Assembly (NCBI GenBank): GCA_030041275.1
Contig: JASHOE010000127.1
Location: 1-44,277 of the forward strand
Source: Streptosporangiaceae bacterium
GTDB taxonomy: Bacteria; Actinomycetota; Actinomycetes; Streptosporangiales; Streptosporangiaceae
Direction: 5' to 3'
Length of the DNA stretch: 44,277 nucleotides
Shown: piece by piece, positions 1 to 7,182 of the stretch
How positions within the stretch are numbered: the first letter of the stretch is position 1
How the letters are laid out: each line of letters starts with the position of its first letter
Made by a program: the position numbers and the translations under genes
The notes under the pieces: model-generated
What the model was told of the DNA's origin: nothing
The model's input: only the letters and a program-made list of their open reading frames with translations
Database searches by the model: none

Positions 1-519
1 CACGCTCGACAGCTTGATCTGCGCGTCTTCCAGCAGCTTCTCCGCCCGCTGCTTCTCCCGGGTCCGCTCCTGGATCAGCGTGCGCCGGTAGCGGCACAGG
101 TCCCGCAGCTCCCGCTGCCACGGCGGCGGCACGAACGACGGGCGCAGCATCCCCCGCTCGGCCAGCTTGCACAGCCACACCGCATCCAGCCGGTCGGTCT
201 TCGGCCGCCCGGGCACGTTCTTCACGTCGCGGGCATTGACCACCCAGCACTCGACAGCGTCCTCGAGCAGGTAAAACGGCGGCTTCCAGTACGACGAGGT
301 GGCCTCCATCACGCACAAGGTCACGCCCTGGCACACCAGCCAGTCCTGCAGCTCCAGCAGCGACCGGGTGGTTGCCGCATACGTGCGCACCTCCGGCCGG
401 CGCCGCTCCGGCTTATCCTCGTGCGGCACTCGCACGCACGCGACCAGCGACGCCTTGCCGATATCCAGCGCAGCTACCCGCGCCACCAGCCCGGCCGGCT
501 CCTCAGCGATGTCCTCCAT
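1..519 (-). CDS. IS110-family transposase, N-terminal part (runs off left edge)
   Basis: The minus strand reads in one frame from ATG at 519 to the window edge, giving 173 residues. The sequence begins MEDIAEEPAGLVARVAALDI. It carries the acidic residues expected of the DEDD RuvC-like catalytic domain of IS110 transposases: D in ALDIGK, E in CVMEATSSYW, and the DRLDAVWL segment with its two Asp. The basic stretch LCRYRRTLIQERTREKQRAEKLL that follows matches the family's helical linker. IS110 enzymes move their element as a recombinase without conventional terminal inverted repeats, guided by an RNA in the characterised members. The C-terminal catalytic-serine domain would lie to the left, so I cannot say whether the gene is intact. 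No frameshift is seen in the visible part. Confidence 0.9.
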   Translation of the reverse strand, partial: MEDIAEEPAGLVARVAALDIGKASLVACVRVPHEDKPERRRPEVRTYAATTRSLLELQDWLVCQGVTLCVMEATSSYWKPPFYLLEDAVECWVVNARDVKNVPGRPKTDRLDAVWLCKLAERGMLRPSFVPPPWQRELRDLCRYRRTLIQERTREKQRAEKLLEDAQIKLSSV

Positions 520-837
520 CCCATCCGTCCTCTCCAGTGCAGCAGCCAGATTCCAGCGGCTGCCCGCAGGAGCCAGCAGGGACAACAAGGCGGAATCGCG
601 TGCTCACGGCAACAATGCAGGACCCTGGAGGAGGCTCCCGGCGACCAGACTGTCAGACGGGCTCACAGCACCAAGCAGAACCGGCGCCGGCGGGCAGCCA
701 CTCCCGATTTTCACGCGCGCAGGGCGTCACGTACCGGGATACCAAGGACTGTTAGCTCGCGTACCGGCCTGCCGGGCGTCACGCCAGCCCGGCGCTGGGT
801 GTCAGTGTGGTGACGTCCACACCGAAGGAGCGGGAAC
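520..837. other. Non-coding stretch between IS110 transposase and sigma factor; possible IS end and bridge RNA
   Basis: There is no convincing gene in these 318 bases; the open frames here have no recognisable domain. The part next to the transposase start would be the left non-coding end of the IS110 element, where characterised IS110-group elements encode a bridge RNA. On the minus strand a hairpin can form at 542-563 (6-bp stem GCAGCC/GGCTGC, 10-base loop). That is suggestive only. The right part must hold the promoter of the sigma factor gene at 838. I cannot place the element boundary, because IS110 elements lack terminal repeats. Confidence 0.35.
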
Positions 838-1752
838 ATGGCCAGCAACGAGTGGCTAGCGGCCGCCTTCGAGGAACATCGCGCTCACCTGCGCGCGGTT
901 GCCTACCGCCTGCTGGGCTCGGCGACCGACGCCGACGACGCGGTGCAGGACACCTGGCTGCGCCTGACGGGCACGGACTCCAGCGCGGTCGAGAATCTCG
1001 GTGGCTGGCTGACGACCGTCGTCGCGCGCGTCTCGCTAAACATGCTCAGGTCCCGCCGCCGGGAGACGTTGATCGGTGACTCGTGGCCAGCGGCAGCCGA
1101 GGCAGCGGCCGCGGAGGATGGTGCCGTCGGGTCGGCCAGCAGGACGAGCGACCCGGAGGACGAAGCCGTGCTCGCGGACTCAGTTGGGGTGGCCCTGCTC
1201 GTCGTGCTCGACACGCTGACCCCGGCCGAGCGGCTCGCCTTCGTGCTCCATGACCTGTTCGCCATGCCCTTCACCGAGGTAGCTGGCGTGCTCGGCCGCT
1301 CCACGGAGGCAACCAGGCAGCTCGCGAGCCGGGCGCGTCGGCGCGTCCACGGCGCTCCTAGCCCGGAGCGCACCGAGGACCTTGCCCGGCAGCGTGAGGT
1401 CGCCTCGGCGTTCCTCGCCGCGACGCGCGAGGGCGACTTCTCAGCGCTGGTCGCGCTGCTCGACGCCGACGTGACGCTGACCGGGGACGCCTTCATCGCC
1501 CCGTCTGGCAGGCCTATGGTCCTGCAGGGACTGGAGCGGGTGGCCAGGGGCGCGGCCGCCTCCGCGGTGCGCGCCGAGCACTCGCAGCTCGCACTTCTGG
1601 ATGGGAACGTCGGCATTGTCTACGCTCCCGCGGGACGCCTCGAGGTCGTGCTGACCTTCGGGGTCAGCGCGCAGAAGAAGATCACAGCGATCCACGTGAC
1701 AGCCGATCCGGAGCGGTTGCACACCATGCGGGTGGCCTTGCTGCCGACCTAG
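838..1752 (+). CDS. SigJ-like ECF RNA polymerase sigma factor with C-terminal SnoaL-like domain
   Basis: This 304-residue protein has a sigma-70 region 2 at about residues 8-75 (EEHRAHLRAVAYRLLGSATDADDAVQDTWLRL), a linker, and region 4 at about 115-170 (TPAERLAFVLHDLFAMPFTEVAGVLGRS, a helix-turn-helix that reads the -35 element). A further domain of about 120 residues follows and resembles the SnoaL-like tail of SigJ/ECF41-type factors. In that family the tail helps control activity in place of a classical anti-sigma factor. The ATG at 838 has a strong ribosome binding site, GAAGGAG at 824-830. The gene ends 18 bp before the convergent membrane-protein gene. I see no carboxymuconolactone decarboxylase gene beside it, which often accompanies ECF41, and the tail lacks the glycine-rich signature I would expect of classical ECF41, so SigJ-like is the safer name. 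Confidence 0.85.
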   Translation: MASNEWLAAAFEEHRAHLRAVAYRLLGSATDADDAVQDTWLRLTGTDSSAVENLGGWLTTVVARVSLNMLRSRRRETLIGDSWPAAAEAAAAEDGAVGSASRTSDPEDEAVLADSVGVALLVVLDTLTPAERLAFVLHDLFAMPFTEVAGVLGRSTEATRQLASRARRRVHGAPSPERTEDLARQREVASAFLAATREGDFSALVALLDADVTLTGDAFIAPSGRPMVLQGLERVARGAAASAVRAEHSQLALLDGNVGIVYAPAGRLEVVLTFGVSAQKKITAIHVTADPERLHTMRVALLPT

Positions 1753-1770
1753 GGTTCAGGGGTCCGGACG

Positions 1771-3306
1771 CTATCCGGCCCTAGGCGCCACGTAGACGGT
1801 GACCGGCAACAGCGGCGAGCGAATGCCTGACAGGTGATGTCTGGGCCAGTCGCGCGCGTAGCTAGGCGCCGCCTGACCCGATTGCACGACGACAGCGATT
1901 CGGACCCCGGTGTGTCGCCGGAGTGCGGCAGGAACTGAGGGCGTGGACGCGCAGCCGGTGTAGAAGGCAACAGGGATCTCCTGGGGTCCCCTGACCAGGC
2001 ACGGTGGCCGGACTCCGAGTCGATGCAGGTCGGCCGCGACCTGCGGGAAGGCACCGAAAAAGCTTTGCTTCTCCGTCACCTGATGGGCGAGTACGACTTG
2101 CTGTACCAGCATCTGGATGAGGAGGACGACTCCGACCAGCACGACTCCGCCGGGCCGGGCGCGCGCGCGGGTGGCATCGGTCACGAGGAATGCCAGGGCG
2201 TCCACCACCGGGATGGCGACCAGCAGATAGGCGGGCAGCAAGAACCGGGGCGCCGCGTAGTTGATGAAGAACAGGTACTGGAACGCTACAGCAAGCGCGC
2301 AACAGGCGGCGAGCAGGGAGGACTGGAGCCGTCCCGCCTGCCGCGCGGCCAGCACGCCCGCTACGACGAGAACTGGCAGCGCCAGCAACCACAAGCTGAT
2401 GACCGGGTCACGCAGCCCCACGGTGCACGGCCGGCACAGCGTCGGGCCGTTGACCGCCCGGAGTTCGGCCCACCAGCCCGCGTACAAGCCGAAGCCGCCC
2501 TGCTCGGCCGCGGCCGCATGCAGCCGGGCTGCTAGCCCGCCGTAGCGCACGTACGCCTCGATGACCCACTCGGCAGCGCCGGCGGCGAAACCCAGCACCA
2601 CGGCAGCGAGCAGCGCAGGCTGGCGCCACCGCCGCACGACGAGCACCGCGACGCCGAGAGCGCCGGCCACGTACAGGGCATCGCCGGGCCGGATCAGCGT
2701 CGCTATGGCGAGGCAGCCGGCCAGGCCGACAAGCGTGCTACGGCTGCGGTGGCTGACGCCAGGGATCTGATCCGTTCCGCCGGCCCGCAGGAACAGCCCG
2801 ACGGCGGCGAATGCGCTGAATGCGACCCATTCGTCGGGCATTGCCTGCGGCCCGTAGTACAGGGCTGTCCACAAGCTGGCGTAGCAGATGCCTGCCAGCG
2901 CCAGCATCCAGGCAGGGCGCAGCCCACGCCACGCAAGCAGTGCCAGCAGCAGGCCGGCCCCCGACAGCAGGGATAGGAAGATCCGCAGGGCAAGCACGGA
3001 AGCGGTCAGCATCGTGACGGGCGCCGCCAGCAGCGAGACCCCTCGTGCTCTCGCGGGGTCGAAGTTCGCCGCCGGCGCGTGCACGCTGGCCTGACTGACG
3101 TAGACGACTTCGTCCCAGCTCAGCCCAAGCCGCGGCGCCACGATCGCCAGCTGTGCCAGGGTGAACGCCGCCGCGACGCCGACCAGCCACCACGCGCTGT
3201 CCGACGGCGGATGAACCGACCTGGTCAGCCGTGGCCGGCGGCCGGAGCCAGGCGGTCGGGCGGCCCTGGCCTCGGCTGGCGAGATCACCCCCGTGAGCCT
3301 GCCCAC
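1771..3306 (-). CDS. Polytopic membrane protein, GT-C-type glycosyltransferase-like
   Basis: The protein has 511 residues from a GTG start at 3306. A short basic N-terminus is followed by many hydrophobic helices (first at about 40-58). The first extracytoplasmic loop contains GLSWDEVVYVSQ, an acidic pair just after helix 1, where GT-C fold lipid-linked-sugar glycosyltransferases of the ArnT/PMT type place a catalytic Asp. GPQAMPDEWVAFSAFAA further on also fits that family. The last 90 residues form a non-membrane domain with a few cysteines. Such enzymes move sugars from polyprenyl-phosphate donors on the outer face of the membrane. The substrate cannot be told, and no glycan gene cluster surrounds it. 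The family call rests on topology and the DE motif, so it is tentative. Confidence 0.6.
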   Translation of the reverse strand: MGRLTGVISPAEARAARPPGSGRRPRLTRSVHPPSDSAWWLVGVAAAFTLAQLAIVAPRLGLSWDEVVYVSQASVHAPAANFDPARARGVSLLAAPVTMLTASVLALRIFLSLLSGAGLLLALLAWRGLRPAWMLALAGICYASLWTALYYGPQAMPDEWVAFSAFAAVGLFLRAGGTDQIPGVSHRSRSTLVGLAGCLAIATLIRPGDALYVAGALGVAVLVVRRWRQPALLAAVVLGFAAGAAEWVIEAYVRYGGLAARLHAAAAEQGGFGLYAGWWAELRAVNGPTLCRPCTVGLRDPVISLWLLALPVLVVAGVLAARQAGRLQSSLLAACCALAVAFQYLFFINYAAPRFLLPAYLLVAIPVVDALAFLVTDATRARARPGGVVLVGVVLLIQMLVQQVVLAHQVTEKQSFFGAFPQVAADLHRLGVRPPCLVRGPQEIPVAFYTGCASTPSVPAALRRHTGVRIAVVVQSGQAAPSYARDWPRHHLSGIRSPLLPVTVYVAPRAG

Positions 3307-3963
3307 CCCGCAGCCGTCGGCTGGCGGCGCGTGCCAGAGTTGGCCTGCCAGCGGGCAGAAGATTAACCAGGCTTTACCGCCGTCGAGGTCGCCGGAGCGG
3401 CCTATGGCAGGTCGGCTGGTCGAGCAGACCGCGCCCGGCCACGGCCGCCTGCCTGTCGTCCAAGGCCGTCCCGTTCGCGGTGCTGCTGAGCTCTGACCGC
3501 ATTCGAGCTCGTCCGGAACGACAGGCCACCCCGCGGGCCGGGGCGGGCCGCCCTGTCGTTGCGACCCCGCCGCTCGGCGGTAAGCCGGACCGGAGGCTCC
3601 CCTCGGTCAGGCGGGTAGCGGTTGATATCGGTCCCTCTGGCTCTGACTAACATATATGGAACGCTCCGTCGAAGTGCGGCCGAATCCTTTAAATAATGGG
3701 GCGATAATGCACTGCCGATCAAGGTAATCGCAGGCCAAGTAACGTTTTCACGTCACCCTCAGAACCCTCTGGGACTGCCTGGCGATAACTGATATTGTCG
3801 GGCAGTCGAGGCATGGAAATAGAACAGAAATGGCGCCGGACCGGCGCAACTAATACTAATACCATTAGTTAATGGCAAGGCTGGCGACGGCGGGCACGGC
3901 GCCCTGGCAGGACCAGAACGGTCAGGCACGCTAATACGGGCGCGCTGGGAACGAGGTGACGGG
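3307..3963. other. Long intergenic region with an A+T-rich island
   Basis: No gene is supported in these 657 bases. The half next to the membrane-protein gene is ordinary high-GC sequence. From about 3640 to 3875 the sequence becomes strikingly A+T-rich for this genome, with runs such as CATATATGG, TTTAAATAATGG and TAATACTAATACC. It probably holds the promoters of the two divergent genes and at least one repressor-type site (3849-3869). A translatable minus-strand frame at 3402-3722 looks like chance: it is Arg-rich, has no domain, and would start inside the A+T-rich island. Confidence 0.5.
3849..3869. promoter_or_regulatory. Candidate operator: tandem plus inverted ACTAAT hexamers
   Basis: Two direct ACTAAT hexamers (3849-3854 and 3855-3860) are followed, after a 3-bp spacer, by the inverted copy ATTAGT (3864-3869). 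The right pair forms a perfect 15-bp palindrome with a 3-bp centre, ACTAATACCATTAGT. It lies about 95 bp upstream of the GTG start at 3964, inside an A+T-rich island. The layout suits a dimeric repressor or activator. No regulator gene beside it suggests which protein would bind. Confidence 0.45.
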
Positions 3964-4941
3964 GTGCCTGCGCATGCGGGGCGGCTCAGGCCGCTGGAGC
4001 GCTGCGTGTTCTTGTTGGTTTTCGCGCTCATGGCCGGGTTCGTCGTGGTCGTCGCGTTCACTGCCACGACACACCAGGGGCATCTGCTGCTGATGGGTCC
4101 CTCTGTCGGGGAGCGGCCACGGGCCGTCGAAGGCGGGCTGGGCGCGCGGCCGGCGAGCGACGGGTCGGTAACCCAGCAGCCTGGGCAGCCCGAGCGCCAC
4201 AACGGCGCCGCCAAGCACGCGGACACGGCGAACGCTCAGACGCTCGACTCGCGACTCGCGGTCGCACTGCGGCCGGTGCTCGGCGGCGATCCCGGCCGGC
4301 TCGCCGTCGGCGTCGTCGACGTAACGACGGGCGCGACGGTGAACTATGACGGCAGCGTGCCGATTCGCGGTGGCGGCGTAGTGATGGCCGACATCCTGGC
4401 GGCCATGCTGCTCCAGCATCAGAAGGCGGGTACTGCTGTCACTGATCAGGAGGCGCAGCTTGCGGCAGCCATGATCGAGAACGGCAGCCAGGCAGCGGCC
4501 AGTCAACTGTGGAGCCTGGTCGGCGGAGCTGCCGGCCTCTCCGCCGCCAATGCGACGCTCAAGCTGCGCAGCACCATCCCCGCTGTCGACTGGACCTGGA
4601 CGTCGACCACCGTGGCTGACCAACTGCAACTGCTCGCGGACCTGATCGAGCCGAATTCGCCGCTCAGACCAGCGGCCCGCGACTACGCGCTGGGTCTTAT
4701 GGCGGACGCCGCGGCGGGGCAGCGCTGGGGTGTGCCAGCCGCGGCGAGCGCTGGCAAAGCGAGGGCCGGTACGGACGGCAGCCTGGTAGGCCCGGCCTGG
4801 GTAATCGGAAGCATCGGCGTGATCCAGCGCGGCGGCGACGAATTGCTGGTCGCCGTGCTGTCAGACCGGAATCCGGTCGATAGTCCCGCCCTCGCGGCCG
4901 TGCAGGCCGCGGTGCTGAAGGCAGTGGGAGTCGTCAGCTAA
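3964..4941 (+). CDS. Membrane-anchored class A beta-lactamase-like protein lacking catalytic motifs
   Basis: The GTG start at 3964 follows GAGGTG at 3953-3958. The 325-residue product has one N-terminal transmembrane helix (about 15-33), a low-complexity linker to about 90, and then a domain that reads like the serine hydrolase/class A beta-lactamase-type family common in actinomycetes (RLAVGVVDVTTGATVNYDG, then DILAAMLLQHQ, then AAAMIENGSQAAASQLW). Where that family has the catalytic SxxK before DIL.A.LLQ, this protein has GGGVVMAD, so Ser becomes Gly138 and Lys becomes Met141. Where the family has SDN it has Gly-Ser-Gln (174-176). On this alignment, made by eye, it cannot be an acylating hydrolase. 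It may instead bind a cell-wall ligand or be decaying, but the frame is intact over its full length. It converges on the FUSC gene with 27 bp between. Confidence 0.7.
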   Translation: MPAHAGRLRPLERCVFLLVFALMAGFVVVVAFTATTHQGHLLLMGPSVGERPRAVEGGLGARPASDGSVTQQPGQPERHNGAAKHADTANAQTLDSRLAVALRPVLGGDPGRLAVGVVDVTTGATVNYDGSVPIRGGGVVMADILAAMLLQHQKAGTAVTDQEAQLAAAMIENGSQAAASQLWSLVGGAAGLSAANATLKLRSTIPAVDWTWTSTTVADQLQLLADLIEPNSPLRPAARDYALGLMADAAAGQRWGVPAAASAGKARAGTDGSLVGPAWVIGSIGVIQRGGDELLVAVLSDRNPVDSPALAAVQAAVLKAVGVVS

Positions 4942-4968
4942 TCGGACTGGGTTGGCGCACCTTGTCAG

Positions 4969-7110
4969 TCAGCTGCCGAGCGCGTGTGCGGCGGTGTTGA
5001 TCGCATCCACCAGGCCGTCTGTCGCGGCAAGCAGGCCGGCAGGCTCCCCGGTCGGTGGCGCGTCCTGACCGGCGAGGCGCAGCCAGATCGCCCGCTGCAG
5101 GGCTCGCAGCTGCGGCGGGCTGTCCGGTGGCTCCGGGCCTTTTGCGCGGGCCGCGTGCAGCGCCGCGGAGAGCTGGCTCGTGGCTTCCGTGACGCCGTCG
5201 GCGAGTCGGTCAAGCGCATTCTGCAGGTCGGCATCGGGCACGACCGCGGCGCGACCAGCGGCGTGATGCTCCGTGACCACCGCGCCAAGCGCAACCAAAG
5301 CCTGCGCGATCCGGTGGCCGGCCGACTCGAGTGCACGCGCCGTGCTCGCGGTGATGGGCGGGTGGTCTGGCTCTCCGGCCAGCCGGTCCGCGGATGCCTC
5401 AGCGTCAATCCTGGCCCGCCGCGCGGTGATCCTGAGCTGACCGAGCCCCCCACCCTCGGTTTTGCCCGGACGGGTGTAGGCACCCAGCAGGGCGCTCGCG
5501 TACCGGCCCTGGGCTAGGAACAGCCTGGCAAACTTTTCCGCTGCCGACGTGCCTTCCCAGGTTGGCCACAGCAGGTAGGCGAGGATGGCTAGCCCGGTTC
5601 CAAGCGCGGTGCCGATGAGCCGGGCGACAGCGGTCGGTTCGGGCGGCAGGCCGAGCAGCGCGAGCAGAATGACCACGAAGTCGGTGAGAAAGACGCCGTA
5701 GAGCAAGTAGTTGACGGTGAAGACCGCGTAGGCGGCGAACAGCGAAACGCCGATCCCCACGAGCAGCGCGGTCAGGCTGATTCTCGCCAGCTGCACGGTT
5801 GCGAGCCCGAGGCCGGCGCCGACGACCGTGCCGGCGGCCCGCTGCAGTCCGCGGTACAGGGTGGAGCTGTAGTCGGGGCGCAGCACGATGAAGACCGTCA
5901 GAACCGCCCAGTATCCGTGGCTCAGATCAGCCGCATGCACGATAACCTCAGCGACCGTGGCGACGACGGCGAGCCGCAGCGCGTGCCGACCGGACTCCGA
6001 CGAGGTGCCGATGCTCGCCCGCAGCGTCACCAGGGGGTCCATCCGCCAGGCCAGCAGGATGGGCTGCGGCGCGGCGTCCCGCCGGGCGGCGGGTTTGGCA
6101 TCGTTGAGCCGGTCAAGGATGCGGCTTGCGCTGCGCAGCTGGCCGAGGAGCGCCTCCCCGGCCCACCGCCAGGTCGTACTCGAGCTGGTGGTCACGGCGT
6201 CGAGTTCTGCCCGCGCCGTCGCCAGGTGACCATCGCGCTGTCCCGCTCGGCCCTCCAGCCCCGCCGCCAGCTCGGCTAGTGCTCGCGCCGCGGTGCGGAG
6301 CAGAACGCGCACGTCCGGCTCTGGCTCCTTGCCTCCTTCGCCCATGGACAGCGCCGTCAGCGTGGACCTGATCCGGTCGGCTTCGTCGGCCAGGTCTGTC
6401 ATGTGCTGGCGGGCAGCGGTGCGCATCAGCGGATTGGGATCGGCCAGGACCCGGCCGGCGGGTAGCTGACTCGGCGAGGGCGGGCCAAGCAGACCGGCAG
6501 CCAGCGCGTCGGCGTAATGAGACAGTCCGGTGTAAGTGGCGGCCAGGGCCGAGCGTTCGGCGCTGCCCCTGTTGACCGTCCAGGAGGTGACGACGAGCAG
6601 GCACTGCCACAGCCCGCCCGCGAGCACCAGCCCGGCTCGCAGGGCCGCGTCTCGCGGACTCAACGGCAGCGCGCTCGCGATCAGCAGCGCGACTGGCCAC
6701 TGCAGCGTGACGGCGATGACGGTGGGCCCGAGCGCGGCCAGCAGACCGACCGCGTATGCCCACGCGAAGACGACGGGGACCAGCAGCCACGGCTCGCGGG
6801 CGGCGGTCGCGCCTGCGAAGGTAGACAGAGCCATCCCAGCCGTGGCGCACAGCACCGCGAGTACGCGGGTCTGGCTGACGCCTTGGAAGGACACGAATCC
6901 AGCAGGCAGCGCACCGAGTGCGGCGAAGCTCCCGTATTCGAGCTTGCCCGTGGCGACGCCGATGGCCAGTGGCGTCAAGACCCCGATCGCGGCGCGGACG
7001 CCATGGGACGGGGCCAGGTCGCGCCACCGGAAGGCCCCGAAGTCGAGCCAGTCTGCCTGGCTGAGCTCGGTGCCGAGGAAGGCCCGCCCGCTACGCAGGT
7101 CGGCTGCCAA
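4969..7110 (-). CDS. FUSC-family membrane protein (aromatic acid exporter-like)
   Basis: The predicted protein is 713 residues from a TTG start at 7110; no better upstream start is visible. It has two blocks of clustered transmembrane helices (about 38-180 and about 365-500), each followed by a long soluble alpha-helical segment. This is the duplicated layout of FUSC/ArAE/YccS-type proteins. The second block reads GYWAVLTVFIVLRPDYSSTLYRGLQRAAGTVVGAGLG, a strong match to the family core. Members are linked to efflux of aromatic or amphipathic compounds across the cytoplasmic membrane; the substrate here is unknown. The gene starts 72 bp downstream of the malic enzyme stop on the same strand and may share its transcript. 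Confidence 0.85.
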   Translation of the reverse strand: MAADLRSGRAFLGTELSQADWLDFGAFRWRDLAPSHGVRAAIGVLTPLAIGVATGKLEYGSFAALGALPAGFVSFQGVSQTRVLAVLCATAGMALSTFAGATAAREPWLLVPVVFAWAYAVGLLAALGPTVIAVTLQWPVALLIASALPLSPRDAALRAGLVLAGGLWQCLLVVTSWTVNRGSAERSALAATYTGLSHYADALAAGLLGPPSPSQLPAGRVLADPNPLMRTAARQHMTDLADEADRIRSTLTALSMGEGGKEPEPDVRVLLRTAARALAELAAGLEGRAGQRDGHLATARAELDAVTTSSSTTWRWAGEALLGQLRSASRILDRLNDAKPAARRDAAPQPILLAWRMDPLVTLRASIGTSSESGRHALRLAVVATVAEVIVHAADLSHGYWAVLTVFIVLRPDYSSTLYRGLQRAAGTVVGAGLGLATVQLARISLTALLVGIGVSLFAAYAVFTVNYLLYGVFLTDFVVILLALLGLPPEPTAVARLIGTALGTGLAILAYLLWPTWEGTSAAEKFARLFLAQGRYASALLGAYTRPGKTEGGGLGQLRITARRARIDAEASADRLAGEPDHPPITASTARALESAGHRIAQALVALGAVVTEHHAAGRAAVVPDADLQNALDRLADGVTEATSQLSAALHAARAKGPEPPDSPPQLRALQRAIWLRLAGQDAPPTGEPAGLLAATDGLVDAINTAAHALGS

Positions 7111-7182
7111 GCGCGTGCCCGGCTGGCGGGCTGGTACCCGCCGTGGGCTCCGCCTCCCGCTGTCTGGCAGCGGACTATCCCG

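Noticed and set aside
903..1616. Long minus-strand open frame inside the SigJ-like gene
   Set aside because: It lies antisense to a gene with clear sigma domains, is Ser/Arg-rich, and has no domain; a high-GC codon-position shadow.
3402..3722. Minus-strand frame in the long intergenic region
   Set aside because: Arg/Pro-rich, no motif, and its start lies in an A+T-rich promoter-like island.
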